A stretch of 64,000 nucleotides of DNA from Woeseiaceae bacterium (GTDB lineage: Bacteria > Pseudomonadota > Gammaproteobacteria > Steroidobacterales > Woeseiaceae), in NCBI GenBank assembly GCA_028280615.1, contig JANQLK010000016.1, positions 62,001 to 126,000 of the forward strand, in the 5' to 3' direction. The stretch's first letter is position 1, and each line of letters starts with the position of its first letter. Position numbers and translations under genes: made by a program. Shown here piece by piece: positions 45,938 to 54,960 of the stretch. A model generated the notes under the pieces. It saw only the letters and a list, made by a program, of their open reading frames with translations. It was not told where the DNA came from and did no database searches.

Positions 45938-46720
45938 TCAAAGGACGTCGACTTCGATCTCGTCGACGCCGTCGACGCCGCCCCTCATGACGTCACCCTT
46001 CTCGACGAGGCCGACGCCGGCCGGCGTGCCGCTGTAGATGAGGTCGCCGGGCGCCAGTGCGAAATAGCGTGACAGCGTAGCGATCGTTTCCGCGATACCC
46101 CAGCGGAGTTTCGCCGTGTTCGAATCCTGCCGGACCTCGCCGTTGACGCTGAGCCAGATCCTGCGTTCGTCCGGGTGCCCGGTCATCGATACGGGCTTGA
46201 TCGGGCCCGTGGGCGCCGACCCGTCGAAGCTCTTGCCTGCCTCCCAGGGCCTGCGCCGCTGCTTGGCCTCGTCCTGCAGGTCGCGGCGGGTCATATCGAG
46301 CCCGACGCCGTAACCGTAGATATGCGTCAGCGAGTCCTCGCGTCGGATATCCCGACCGCCCGACCTGAGCGCGATGACGAGTTCGATTTCGTAGCCAACG
46401 CGAGATGACATCGACGGGTATACGAATCCGTCCCGCGCAGCGCAAACGGCATCCGTCGGCTTCATGAAGAAAAACGGTGGCGCCGTGTCGGGGTCGTCGC
46501 CCATCTCTTCGGCGTGCGCGACATAGTTGCGGCCCAGGCAATAGACGCGGCGAACCGGGAACTTGCTGTCGGAGTCGACGACGCCGAGCGTCGTTCGCGG
46601 GGCCGGATCGACGACAAAACCCGGCTCGCCCGCGTGCGCCAGCGTCGGTACGCCTGCCGCCGCCAACGCGGCGCTGCCTTTCAGGAAACTCCGCCGGGAG
46701 TCGGTGCGAGTCTTTACCAT
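45938..46720 (-). CDS. fumarylacetoacetate-hydrolase-family protein with Tat signal
   Basis: 260 aa. The N-terminus is a textbook Tat signal (DSRRSFLKGSAALAAAGVPT, cleavage probably after AHA). The rest is a FAH-type hydrolase: YCLGRNYVAHAEEMG, metal-ligand region VGYEIELVIAL, YGYGVGLDMTRRDLQ, GKSFDGSAPTGP and YSGTPAGVG. Related enzymes hydrolyse acylpyruvates in the cytoplasm, so export is unusual. It starts 4 bp after the stop of the membrane-protein gene upstream; the two are probably co-transcribed. Substrate unknown. Confidence 0.85.
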   Translation of the reverse strand: MVKTRTDSRRSFLKGSAALAAAGVPTLAHAGEPGFVVDPAPRTTLGVVDSDSKFPVRRVYCLGRNYVAHAEEMGDDPDTAPPFFFMKPTDAVCAARDGFVYPSMSSRVGYEIELVIALRSGGRDIRREDSLTHIYGYGVGLDMTRRDLQDEAKQRRRPWEAGKSFDGSAPTGPIKPVSMTGHPDERRIWLSVNGEVRQDSNTAKLRWGIAETIATLSRYFALAPGDLIYSGTPAGVGLVEKGDVMRGGVDGVDEIEVDVL

Positions 46721-46724
46721 TCGG

Positions 46725-47141
46725 CTACGTCTCCCCGGTGAAGGCGGGTCGCCCGACGAACAGCGCGGCCACGGGGATGGCCGCCTGCGCCATGTGCCGC
46801 AGGTCGATGGCGAGAGAAGGTGCCGCGAGCGCCGAGTTGAACGGTATTCCGACCCAGAACGGCGAGTAGTACCCGATCAGCAGGATCAGGCAGATCCACC
46901 AGGTAGCAACGGAGCGGAACCTTGGCGTGCCGAAGAACACGAGCAGCATGACGCAGATCGTCGCGACATCGCCCACGGCCTCGCGCAGGGCGTGGTACCA
47001 CGCATGCGTCGTGCCGCCACCGAACTCGGGCGGCAATGTGAACAGGGGATCGCCGATATGAAGAAAGGTCTGGCGAAGGCTCTCGAGTCCTACGGCGAGG
47101 CCGATAACCATCAGGGCGCGTGCGATGTTCAAACGTGTCAT
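46725..47141 (-). CDS. small membrane protein of unknown function
   Basis: 138 aa with about four hydrophobic spans (ALMVIGLAVGLESL, DVATICVMLLVFFG, VATWWICLILLIGYYSPFW and a last one near AAIPVAALFVG). No family recognised. It is immediately upstream of the Tat-exported FAH-family gene on the same strand, so a shared role is possible but unproven. Confidence 0.65.
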   Translation of the reverse strand: MTRLNIARALMVIGLAVGLESLRQTFLHIGDPLFTLPPEFGGGTTHAWYHALREAVGDVATICVMLLVFFGTPRFRSVATWWICLILLIGYYSPFWVGIPFNSALAAPSLAIDLRHMAQAAIPVAALFVGRPAFTGET

Positions 47142-47200
47142 GGCGTACCTCCTGCACGGGAGGACCTAGTGTAGCGCACACGTGTGCATTCACAAAGCCA

Positions 47201-47258
47201 TAGCGACAAGCCACAGCGACAAGCCGTAGCTACGGCTTGTAGCTATTACTTGTCGCTA
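47201..47258. repeat. compound hairpin between divergent/unrelated genes
   Basis: TAGCGACAAG (47201-47210) pairs with CTTGTCGCTA (47249-47258), enclosing the perfect 20-bp palindrome CAAGCCGTAGCTACGGCTTG (47220-47239). A 12-bp palindrome, GCACACGTGTGC, lies nearby at 47176-47187. No T-run follows, so an intrinsic terminator is not certain. Confidence 0.5.
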
Positions 47259-47316
47259 CTGCGTAGACGCCGGGCGTTACCACAGGGCAACTCAGCAGGA
47301 ATCCGTGGGGGCCGGA

Positions 47317-47475
47317 TCAGTCGCTGACACGAATGATGATCTTTCTCCGCGCGCGACCGGACTCCGAGTAGCGGATGGCCTCGGCCATGAGGCCCGCGAT
47401 TTCCTCGAGGTCTTCGGCACTCATGGACGCGAGCAGCGTGTCGAAGGTCTGGCCCGCGTCCGGGGAAGCCAGCAT
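47317..47475 (-). CDS. small unidentified ORF downstream of the TPR gene, possibly frameshifted
   Basis: 52 aa from ATG 47475, with clear coding-like composition and a charged helical segment (MSAEDLEEIAGLMAEAIRYS, then a basic tail ARRKIIIRVSD). In another frame just upstream, a GTG overlapping the TPR gene's end begins VKILRRIVLGLSA, which would make a natural N-terminus if one base were removed near 47477. It may therefore be a 65-residue protein broken by a frameshift or a sequencing error, or simply the 52-aa form. Family unknown. Confidence 0.35.
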   Translation of the reverse strand: MLASPDAGQTFDTLLASMSAEDLEEIAGLMAEAIRYSESGRARRKIIIRVSD

Positions 47476-47520
47476 CGCGCGGAGAGTCCCAGTACGATAC
47501 GGCGCAGTATCTTCACGTAT

Positions 47521-49722
47521 TCATTCCTCCGAGCTAAGGCTCGCCAGGTAGGCGGCCACGTTGTCCTGCATCACGTCGTATTGCTCCTGCCAGCGGGCCA
47601 GCGCCGCCCGCACCTCCGCGTCCGCCGCGAACTCGCGGTACAGCGGCTGGGCAAAGACGCGCTTCCAGTCGAGATGACGGGTCACGGGTTGCGTGAAGAC
47701 TTCGGCAAGGGCCGTCCGGCGCGCGCCCTCGGCATCGCCCGTCATGAGCTGAATAGCGAGTTTCGAGTTCGGGTCGGCCGTCGGGTCGAGCCCGAAATCG
47801 CTGGCAATGCCGAGCAGTTGCTGCGTGCGTTCGACGAACTCATCGTGCGGCAGGGCCGCGTGCCAGGGCTCGATCGCGGCCACCTGCGCCTGGCGGTACT
47901 TGGAGGTCACGGCCGTGGCGCCGATGTCGAAGATTCCGGGCACGGTCGCCTCGAGCCAGGCTGTGACCTCGTCGAAGTCGCCGTTTCTCAGGCCCTCCCG
48001 CATCAGGAACAGGATCGTGCGCGGGAATCCGCCACGGCGGGTGCCGATATCCGACTCGATGGCATGTCGAGCGGCTGCATCGGCTGCTTCGAGATCGCCC
48101 AACTTGATACCACGCACGACGTCGAGCAGCAGCGCGTGTTCGCTCTCGGGCGCCATCGCAATGACGAGGTTACGAAAGTCGTCGCCCGCTTCGAACAGGC
48201 CGATGCCGTAAAGGAACAGACCGATGTCACCGGGCAGCTCGTGGTCCCGGGGATCCTCGTTGAGCGCGTTGAGCAGCTGGCGCACGACCTCGACGCCGTC
48301 GCCTTCGAGCCGGGCCAATCTCGACAGCAGCATGTACGCGCTCGGCTGGTTCGGCCTGAGCTCGAGCGAACGCGCCGTGGCCGCGCGCGATTCCTCGAGG
48401 CGGCCCATCAGGCTGTATACCAGCCCGACCTCAAAATGCAGGCGGGCGTTGAACCCGTCCTGCTCGACGGCGCCCAGGAGCACCTCGAGTGCCCGCTCGT
48501 AGCGCTGCAGCGCCACGAGCAGGTCGGCGAGCATGACGCTGATCTGGCTGTTGCCGGGATTCGCCGCGACCAGGGCCTCGAGACCGTCGATGCTGTCGAA
48601 AAAGGTCTCGGGCGTCGCCGAGATATCGTGTCGAATGACGTTGCTGAACAGGTTCAGCGCTTCAGCGAGCGGATCGTCGGGGCGTTCGGCCAGCGCCTCG
48701 GAGGTTAGCGCTTCAATCCGATCCAGCGCATCGGCGCTCGCAAGCAGGCCCGTCGCGCGCTGCTCCAGGTAGTTCATCGCAAGCTGCACTTTCGCATCGA
48801 CGTAACCCGGATCCGTCTCGAGTGCCGCCTCCAGCATGTTTTCCGCGGCCCTGAGCCCGCCGTAGGACAGGTTGGCGCCGAGATGCAGGGCCTGCATGTA
48901 CAGGTTGTAGGCGTCGGCATTCTGTGTGCCGATGCCTGCGACCGCCGTCGTCGGGCTTGAGCCCAGCAGCGACGCCGTCAGCGCCTCGCTGACGTGGATC
49001 GCAATCTCGTCCTGAATCATGAAGATGTCATCGAAAGTCCGGTTAAAGCTCTGTGACCAGACGTGGAAGCCGTCCTCGGCGCGTATGAGCTGCGCCGTGA
49101 TACGCACCCGGTTGCCGGACTTCTGCACGCTGCCCTCGAGTATGTGCGCAACCTTGAGGTCACGCGCGATTTCGCTGACGTGCTTGTTCTGGCCCTTGAA
49201 CGCGAAACTGGAGGTGCGCGCCGCGACCTTGAGTTCCGGCACCTGGGCGAGCATATGCAGCAGCGTCTCGGTCAGGCCATCGGAGAAGTACTCGTTGTCC
49301 TCTTCGCTCGACGACATGTTGACGAACGGCAGTACCGCCAGAGATGCCTCGCTGACGACATCGGCGGATTCGGGCGCATCGTCGCTCGCCGTGCGTGCGC
49401 CGAGTACCGCCAGCGCGACGACCAGCACGAACACGGTCGCGATAATGGCGTAGTCGAACGTGCCGTGCGTCCGGCGATGCCCGTCCGCGAGCTCCGATTC
49501 CCGCTGGATGCCCTCCGGCGTGATCTCGTAGATCCATGACAAAACGACGGTTGGCACGAAACCAAGCGCAAACAGCAGGATCACGGTTCGGGCGGCCCAG
49601 GGGGGCGCCCCGAGCTCCGGCAGTATCGTCGTCAGGACCTCGGTGAGCAGCCAGCCGACGACGAGATAGGCCGCAGCGACGCGAAAGACACTGCGCCGTC
49701 TGAGTTCGTCTGCGAACGACAT
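47521..49722 (-). CDS. TolB-like/TPR membrane protein
   Basis: 733 aa. N-terminal hydrophobic segments (FRVAAAYLVVGWLLTEVLTT, TVILLFALGFVPTVVLSWIY, AIIATVFVLVVALAVLGA), then a TolB/FlgO-like domain (ASLAVLPFVNMSSSEEDNEY to DDIFMIQDEIAIHVSEAL) that binds nothing identified, then many TPR-like helical pairs (about residues 270-600). The same TolB-TPR half is often fused to adenylate cyclase or winged-helix domains; here it is anchored in the membrane instead. Its role is probably signalling or scaffolding. No link to the cco genes that precede it is visible. Confidence 0.8.
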   Translation of the reverse strand: MSFADELRRRSVFRVAAAYLVVGWLLTEVLTTILPELGAPPWAARTVILLFALGFVPTVVLSWIYEITPEGIQRESELADGHRRTHGTFDYAIIATVFVLVVALAVLGARTASDDAPESADVVSEASLAVLPFVNMSSSEEDNEYFSDGLTETLLHMLAQVPELKVAARTSSFAFKGQNKHVSEIARDLKVAHILEGSVQKSGNRVRITAQLIRAEDGFHVWSQSFNRTFDDIFMIQDEIAIHVSEALTASLLGSSPTTAVAGIGTQNADAYNLYMQALHLGANLSYGGLRAAENMLEAALETDPGYVDAKVQLAMNYLEQRATGLLASADALDRIEALTSEALAERPDDPLAEALNLFSNVIRHDISATPETFFDSIDGLEALVAANPGNSQISVMLADLLVALQRYERALEVLLGAVEQDGFNARLHFEVGLVYSLMGRLEESRAATARSLELRPNQPSAYMLLSRLARLEGDGVEVVRQLLNALNEDPRDHELPGDIGLFLYGIGLFEAGDDFRNLVIAMAPESEHALLLDVVRGIKLGDLEAADAAARHAIESDIGTRRGGFPRTILFLMREGLRNGDFDEVTAWLEATVPGIFDIGATAVTSKYRQAQVAAIEPWHAALPHDEFVERTQQLLGIASDFGLDPTADPNSKLAIQLMTGDAEGARRTALAEVFTQPVTRHLDWKRVFAQPLYREFAADAEVRAALARWQEQYDVMQDNVAAYLASLSSEE

Positions 49723-49739
49723 CGCGCTAGCCTACACCA

Positions 49740-50444
49740 TCAATGGTGATGCACCGTGTCGGCGGCGCCGCCCATGAGGCTGCTCACCGGGAACGCTATC
49801 GTCAACACGCCGATCGCGATCACGAGCAGGCCCGCCGCGGGCCGCGCCTTCTCTGCAAGACTCGACAGGCGCAGCGCGCCGAGCCCCGTGGCCAGCATGG
49901 CCGGACCCGTGCCGACACCGAAAGCGAACATGATCAGGGCGCCGGTTGCCGGCTCGGCGCTCGCCGCGGCAATCAGTAGCAGGCTGTAGACGAGGCCGCA
50001 GGGTATGAAACCCCACAACAATCCGAGCCCGAGCGCGCGCGGCAGCGTGTTGGCCGGCAGCAGCTTGCCGGCGGCCGGTGCAATGCGTGTCCACAGCTTG
50101 AGCCCTGCCTGTTCGAGCGGCGCAAGAATGCGCGGGTTGAACGCGATTTGCAGGCCGACCAGGACGATGAGAGCGCCGCCGATCAGCCGGACCGGGCCGG
50201 CCATGGCCGGCATTGCCTGGACCACGGTTTCGCCGAAGACTGCGACGAGCGCACCCAGGCCCGCGTAGCTCAGGGCACGCCCGAGGTTGTACGTGAGCGC
50301 GAGGGGCAGGGACGCCGATAGCGCGCGCCGGCCGGCGTTCACGGCGATCATGCCCGAGATGCCCGAGCACATGCCGAGACAATGGGCGCTACCGAGGAAG
50401 CCGGCGACGAGAGCCGCCAACAGGGGTGCCATGTCGATCATCAA
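49740..50444 (-). CDS. TauE/SafE-like membrane protein of the cco cluster
   Basis: 234 aa, about six spans. The first helix contains GSAHCLGMCSGISGMIAVN, whose His and two Cys resemble metal- or thiol-handling sites in DsbD/TauE-like proteins that follow ccoS in many proteobacteria. It ends with a His cluster (DTVHHH). A role in copper delivery or redox maturation of cbb3 oxidase is plausible. Its start overlaps the ccoS stop by four bases. Confidence 0.82.
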   Translation of the reverse strand: MMIDMAPLLAALVAGFLGSAHCLGMCSGISGMIAVNAGRRALSASLPLALTYNLGRALSYAGLGALVAVFGETVVQAMPAMAGPVRLIGGALIVLVGLQIAFNPRILAPLEQAGLKLWTRIAPAAGKLLPANTLPRALGLGLLWGFIPCGLVYSLLLIAAASAEPATGALIMFAFGVGTGPAMLATGLGALRLSSLAEKARPAAGLLVIAIGVLTIAFPVSSLMGGAADTVHHH

Positions 50445-50608
50445 TCGTCCGGCTCGTCCGGGGGCGCCTTGTCGTCGTCGAGCAGGATGCGCACGGCGGG
50501 CGTGTCGAGGTCGTCGAACTGGCCGCTGCCGACGGCCCAGAAGAAGGCCCAGACGGCACCGCCGAGCAGGAGCAGCGCAAGTGGAATCAGCAGATACAGT
50601 ATGTCCAT
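50441..50608 (-). CDS. ccoS: cbb3-type oxidase assembly protein CcoS
   Basis: 55 aa from ATG 50608. One membrane helix (MDILYLLIPLALLLLGGAVW) followed by FFWAVGSGQFDDLDTPAVRI, the CcoS hallmark, and an acidic tail. Needed for heme/copper insertion into CcoN in other species. It lies between ccoI and the TauE/SafE-like gene. Confidence 0.92.
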   Translation of the reverse strand: MDILYLLIPLALLLLGGAVWAFFWAVGSGQFDDLDTPAVRILLDDDKAPPDEPDD

Positions 50609-50618
50609 CGAAGGATGC

Positions 50619-53009
50619 TCAACGATACGAGCCGAGCCTGAGCGCATTCAGGACGACGATCAGGGAACTCGCGCTCATGCCGATCGCCGCGGCCCAGGGC
50701 GGCACGAGGCCCAGCGCCGCCAGCGGCAGCGCCAGCGCATTGTAAACGATCGCCCAGGCGAGGTTCTGGCGGACGATCCGCATGGTTCGCCGTGCCATTC
50801 CGATCGCAGTCACGACGGGGACGAGCGAGTCACCGAGCAGGATGACATCGGCACTGGTCTGGGCGAGGCGCGCCGCGTGTGCGGGTGCGATCGAGGCATC
50901 GGAGCCGGCGAGTACGGGCGCATCGTTGATTCCGTCGCCGACCATGACGACGACGTGTCCCTCGGCCTGCAAGCCACGAATCGTCTCGAGCTTGTCCTCG
51001 GGGGAACAGTTGCCGGCTGCCTTGCCGATGCCGAGACGTTCGGCGGCCGCCGCGACCGCGACCGGCGCGTCGCCGCTCAGAAGGGCGGGTTCCAGGCCCT
51101 CCCGCTCGAGCCACCGAATGGCCTCGCCGGCGCCGGGCCTCAGCGCGTCCTCGAGCGTGAATCTTGCGACCAGGCGGCCGTCTTGCCCGAGACAGACGCT
51201 GGCGTCTGCAGCCGCCGCTGACTCCGCATTTCCCGGCGCGACGAAGTCGAGCCTGCCGATGCGCCATTCGATGCCGTCGATCGTTCCCGACAGCCCCTGG
51301 CCGACGACGGTCCTGTGACCCTCGACTACATGGCCCGGCGACGTGTCTGCGAAGGCGAGCGCAATCGGGTGCGACGATGCAGACTCCAGGGCAGCGGCAA
51401 ACTCCAGGCATTGCGAACGGTTGTATCGCTCGTCCGTTACCTCTACGTCGACTACGACCGGCCGGCCAAAGGTCAGCGTGCCGGTCTTGTCGAACAGGAT
51501 GCGCGTCGCGCGTGACAGGGCCTCGATCGCATTGCCATTCGTCAGCAGCAGCTTGAGTTCGGCGAGCCGGCTGCCGGCCGCCGCGAAGGCAGCCGGCGTC
51601 GCGAGCGCAAGCGCGCAGGGACAGGTCACGACGAGCACCGACAGCGTGACTTCGAAGGCCCGCTCCGGGGCGGTCAGGCTCCAGACCGTCGCGACGATCG
51701 CGGCAACGCCCAGGATAGCGACGACGACTTTGCTTGCGATCCGGTCGGCGACCTGGACAAACGCCGGACGGGCGTAGCGGGCCCGCTCGCTCAGGCGGCC
51801 GATTGTGCCGAGCGTGGTGTCGATGCCCGTCGTCACGACGTCGAACTCGATCCCGTCGCCCAGATTGACGCTTCCCGCAAGCAGCCGATCCCCGGGATTG
51901 CGAGCCCGGGGCCGCGACTCGCCCGTCAGCACGCTCTCGTCCAGGTGCGTGTCGCCGCTAATCAGTACACCGTCGGCCGGTACGGCTTCGCCCTTTGGCA
52001 CGAACACGCGGTCGCCCGCGATCAGCCGGCTGACAGGCACGATTTCCCGTTCGTCCTCGAGAATCCGCGTCGCCGTATTCGGCAGCAGTGACGTCAGCGC
52101 GACGGTCCGGTCGATCGACCGGTGCCGTGCGCGCATCTCGAGGTAGCGACCCACGGTCAGGAAGAACACGAACATGACGACGGAGTCGAACCAGACGGCG
52201 GGCCCGTCCGTGAAGGTTGCGTAAACCGAGGCCAGGTAGGCGGCACCGATGGCGATCGAGACGGGCAAATCCATACCGGGCATTCTCGCGCGGAGGCCGC
52301 GCACGGCGCCGGCGAAGAAAGGCCGCGCGGAGTAAAAAACGACTGGCGTCGTAACCAGCAGGCTCACGATTCTCAAGAAGCGCTGCATGGCCGGGTCGAT
52401 ACCCTGGAACTCGCCGGCATACAGCGCGATCGCGAACATCATGACCTGCATCATGCCCAGCGACGCGACCAGCAATCGTTTGAGCGCGGCACGCTGCTCG
52501 GCGAGCTCGGGACGGGCGGCCGACTCGGGCGCGAGCGGCTGAGGCTTGTAGCCCAGGCTTGCGAGCGTCGCCAGCAGCCGGCCGAGGCCGGCCAGGGCCG
52601 GGTCGAAGCGCACCCGTACCCGATGCGATACGGGGTTGACGTCGACAGAACTGACGCCGTCCATGGTGCCGAGCGTCGTCTCTATAAGCCAGCTGCAGGC
52701 GGAGCAGTACATGCCGGCGACGTACACCGTGACGGTGTAGTGTCCGTCCTTCGCCTCGGCGAACGCATCCAGCATGTCGGCGTGGTCGAATACCTCCCAT
52801 TCGGACAGCTCGCCCTCCGGGCGGCCGGCGCCCGGCGTCGGCGCGTCGCGCATGGCGTAGTAGCTGTCGAGTCCGGAGGCTCGAATGAGTTCAGCGACGG
52901 CCTTGCAGCCGGGACAGCACACCGCACGCTGCTGCCCGTCGACGTCGACCGTGATGCTGCAATCCTGAGGTACCGGGAGTGCGCAGTGGTAGCAGCGGTC
53001 AGGCTCCAT
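50619..53009 (-). CDS. ccoI: copper-translocating P1B-type ATPase of the cbb3 cluster
   Basis: 796 aa. A Cys-rich N-terminus (CYHC, CCPGC) is followed by a heavy-metal domain (AGMYCSACSWLIE, C102/C105). Then come the ion-path CPC motif (VTCPCALALATPA), actuator TGES (LTGESRPRAR), phosphorylation site DKTGTLTFGRP and hinge GDGINDAPVLAGSD. CcoI/FixI delivers copper to the oxidase subunit CcoN across the inner membrane. The start overlaps the ccoH 3' end by 11 bp. Confidence 0.95.
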   Translation of the reverse strand: MEPDRCYHCALPVPQDCSITVDVDGQQRAVCCPGCKAVAELIRASGLDSYYAMRDAPTPGAGRPEGELSEWEVFDHADMLDAFAEAKDGHYTVTVYVAGMYCSACSWLIETTLGTMDGVSSVDVNPVSHRVRVRFDPALAGLGRLLATLASLGYKPQPLAPESAARPELAEQRAALKRLLVASLGMMQVMMFAIALYAGEFQGIDPAMQRFLRIVSLLVTTPVVFYSARPFFAGAVRGLRARMPGMDLPVSIAIGAAYLASVYATFTDGPAVWFDSVVMFVFFLTVGRYLEMRARHRSIDRTVALTSLLPNTATRILEDEREIVPVSRLIAGDRVFVPKGEAVPADGVLISGDTHLDESVLTGESRPRARNPGDRLLAGSVNLGDGIEFDVVTTGIDTTLGTIGRLSERARYARPAFVQVADRIASKVVVAILGVAAIVATVWSLTAPERAFEVTLSVLVVTCPCALALATPAAFAAAGSRLAELKLLLTNGNAIEALSRATRILFDKTGTLTFGRPVVVDVEVTDERYNRSQCLEFAAALESASSHPIALAFADTSPGHVVEGHRTVVGQGLSGTIDGIEWRIGRLDFVAPGNAESAAAADASVCLGQDGRLVARFTLEDALRPGAGEAIRWLEREGLEPALLSGDAPVAVAAAAERLGIGKAAGNCSPEDKLETIRGLQAEGHVVVMVGDGINDAPVLAGSDASIAPAHAARLAQTSADVILLGDSLVPVVTAIGMARRTMRIVRQNLAWAIVYNALALPLAALGLVPPWAAAIGMSASSLIVVLNALRLGSYR

Positions 53010-53526
53010 CGCCCGAGCGGACCGGTCGCAGGGTGACGATCGATGCCCCGTCCCAGGTGCCGCTCAGGCGCCAGTCGTCGCCTGCTCGCAGCACGAGGTA
53101 GCATCGACCTGCGGGAGGATCGACGACGTGGCCCGACCAGCGTGGCGTGCCGTCGGCGGCCGGCAGCGCCGGCGACAATACGGTGAGCCGGTCACGGCGC
53201 GCATCGGTGGGGTGCGAGAACAGCAGTTCGATCGCGGACGGTTCTCCGAGTTCGCCGCTGCTCGAGATTCCGACGTCGATTGCGCCACTGTTCGAGTCGA
53301 TCGATACCGTGGCGACGAGCTCAAGCTCACTTGCGCGCCGTTCGGCCGCGAGAATCTGCTCGGTGACGACGTCGACGCCGCCCTCGGCCGCGATGACGAG
53401 CGAGTCGGTCGTGCGATAGGCGAGTGACACCGTATACAAGCTCGCGACAACCGCCGTCGCCGGCAGCAGTATGATGAACCAGGGCCAGAACTGGCGATAC
53501 CAGGGTGTCGTGTCAGTGTCTTCCAT
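52999..53526 (-). CDS. ccoH: FixH/CcoH family protein
   Basis: 175 aa from ATG 53526 (MEDTDTTPWYRQFWPW). One membrane helix (FIILLPATAVVASLYTVSLA) and a periplasmic domain with RWSGHVVDPPAGRCYLVLRA and LSGTWDG, as in FixH. It stabilises the cbb3 oxidase during assembly. Between ccoG and ccoI, overlapping the latter. Confidence 0.9.
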   Translation of the reverse strand: MEDTDTTPWYRQFWPWFIILLPATAVVASLYTVSLAYRTTDSLVIAAEGGVDVVTEQILAAERRASELELVATVSIDSNSGAIDVGISSSGELGEPSAIELLFSHPTDARRDRLTVLSPALPAADGTPRWSGHVVDPPAGRCYLVLRAGDDWRLSGTWDGASIVTLRPVRSGDGA

Positions 53527-53571
53527 AGGGATTGCCGTCTGCATCGGGGCGGGGCCGGACGCCCGCTCTGC

Positions 53572-54960
53572 TCAGGGCAGCGGGCCGATCAGCCGGCTGT
53601 CCTCGACCAGCGACTCCCGGCTGTCGAGGTCGACCACCGTGAAGTCGATCGTGTTGATGCCCGGCGCGCTGGCCGTGCTCGACCGGACCCGGACGGGCAG
53701 CGAGAACACATCGCCGCCCGCAACCGATATTACCTCGGGGGCGCCGTCCAGGACGATGCCGTCGGGGCCGTCGACCGTGAGCCGGAACTCGCGAGCCTCG
53801 TTTCGCTGATTGATGATCTTGATCGTGTAGATGTTCTCGTACTCGCCGCCGGGCAGTTCGCGGTAGAGCTGGTTGCGGTCGCGAATGACGTCGAGAATGA
53901 TCGGCGTTCGCGTCGCCATTGCCGTGACGAGGCCGCCGCTCAGGATCAGCAGCAGGGCCGCGTAGACGAAGACCCGGGGTCTGAGAACATGGGTCTTTTC
54001 GCCGTGCAGCGCGTGATGTGTCGTGTATCGGACCAGCCCGCGCTCGTAGCCCATCTTGTCCATGACCGAGTCGCAGGCATCGATGCAGGCGGCGCAGGCG
54101 ATGCACTCGTACTGCAAGCCCTCGCGGATATCGATGCCGGTAGGGCAGACCTGCACGCACATCGTGCAGTCGATGCAGTCGCCGAGCCCCGCCGCCTTGT
54201 AGTCCGTCGAGCGTTTGCGGCTGCCGCGCGGTTCGCCGCGGCTCTCGTCATAGGAAATGATCAGCGTGTCCTTGTCGAACATCGCGCTCTGGAAGCGCGC
54301 GTAGGGACACATGTACTTGCAGACCTGCTCGCGCATGTAGCCCGCGTTGCCGTAGGTGGCGAAGCCGTAGAACAGCGTCCAGAAGTACGCCCAGCCGCCC
54401 GCGTTGAGCGTCAGGAGCTCGGCGCCGAGACTGCGGATCGGCGTGAAGTAGCCGACGAACGTGAGTCCGGTCCAGAGCGAAAACGTGATCCACAGAAACT
54501 GCTTGGAGCCCTTGCGTCTGAGCTTGTCGAAACTCCAGGGGGCCTTGTCGAGCTTCATGCGCTGCGAGCGCGTGCCCTCGGTCCACTGCTCCATCCAGAT
54601 GAAGGCCTCGGTCCAGACGGTTTGCGGGCAGGCGAATCCGCACCAGAGCCGGCCGGCGAGCGCCGTAAAGAAAAACAGCGTCAGCGCGGCGATGATCAGA
54701 AGCACGGCGAGGAACGGGAAGTCCTGCGGCCACAGCGTCAGGCCCAGAAGGTAAAACTTGCGCGCGGGCAGGTCGAACAGGAAGGCCTGGCGGTCGTCCC
54801 AGTTGAGCCATGGCACGGCGTAGAACAGGCCAAGCAGCGTCAGAGTCGCGATTTTCGACAGCGACGCGAAGCGTCCCTTGATTTCGCGCGGGTATATCTT
54901 TTTCGCGCTCTCATACAGCGCGGCGGCCTGGCCCGCGGGCATGTCCTTGGCCGTTGCCAT
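53572..54960 (-). CDS. ccoG: cytochrome c oxidase accessory protein, Fe-S and membrane type
   Basis: 462 aa. Several membrane helices (LALTLFF-rich and similar), then Cys motifs CGFACPQTVWTE and a double 4Fe-4S ferredoxin region (CIDCTMCVQVCPTGIDI, CIACAACIDACDSVM), and an Ig-like periplasmic C-terminal domain. CcoG (RdxA/FixG) reduces copper for cbb3 maturation in some species. The ATG shares one base with the stop of the small gene upstream. Confidence 0.95.
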   Translation of the reverse strand: MATAKDMPAGQAAALYESAKKIYPREIKGRFASLSKIATLTLLGLFYAVPWLNWDDRQAFLFDLPARKFYLLGLTLWPQDFPFLAVLLIIAALTLFFFTALAGRLWCGFACPQTVWTEAFIWMEQWTEGTRSQRMKLDKAPWSFDKLRRKGSKQFLWITFSLWTGLTFVGYFTPIRSLGAELLTLNAGGWAYFWTLFYGFATYGNAGYMREQVCKYMCPYARFQSAMFDKDTLIISYDESRGEPRGSRKRSTDYKAAGLGDCIDCTMCVQVCPTGIDIREGLQYECIACAACIDACDSVMDKMGYERGLVRYTTHHALHGEKTHVLRPRVFVYAALLLILSGGLVTAMATRTPIILDVIRDRNQLYRELPGGEYENIYTIKIINQRNEAREFRLTVDGPDGIVLDGAPEVISVAGGDVFSLPVRVRSSTASAPGINTIDFTVVDLDSRESLVEDSRLIGPLP

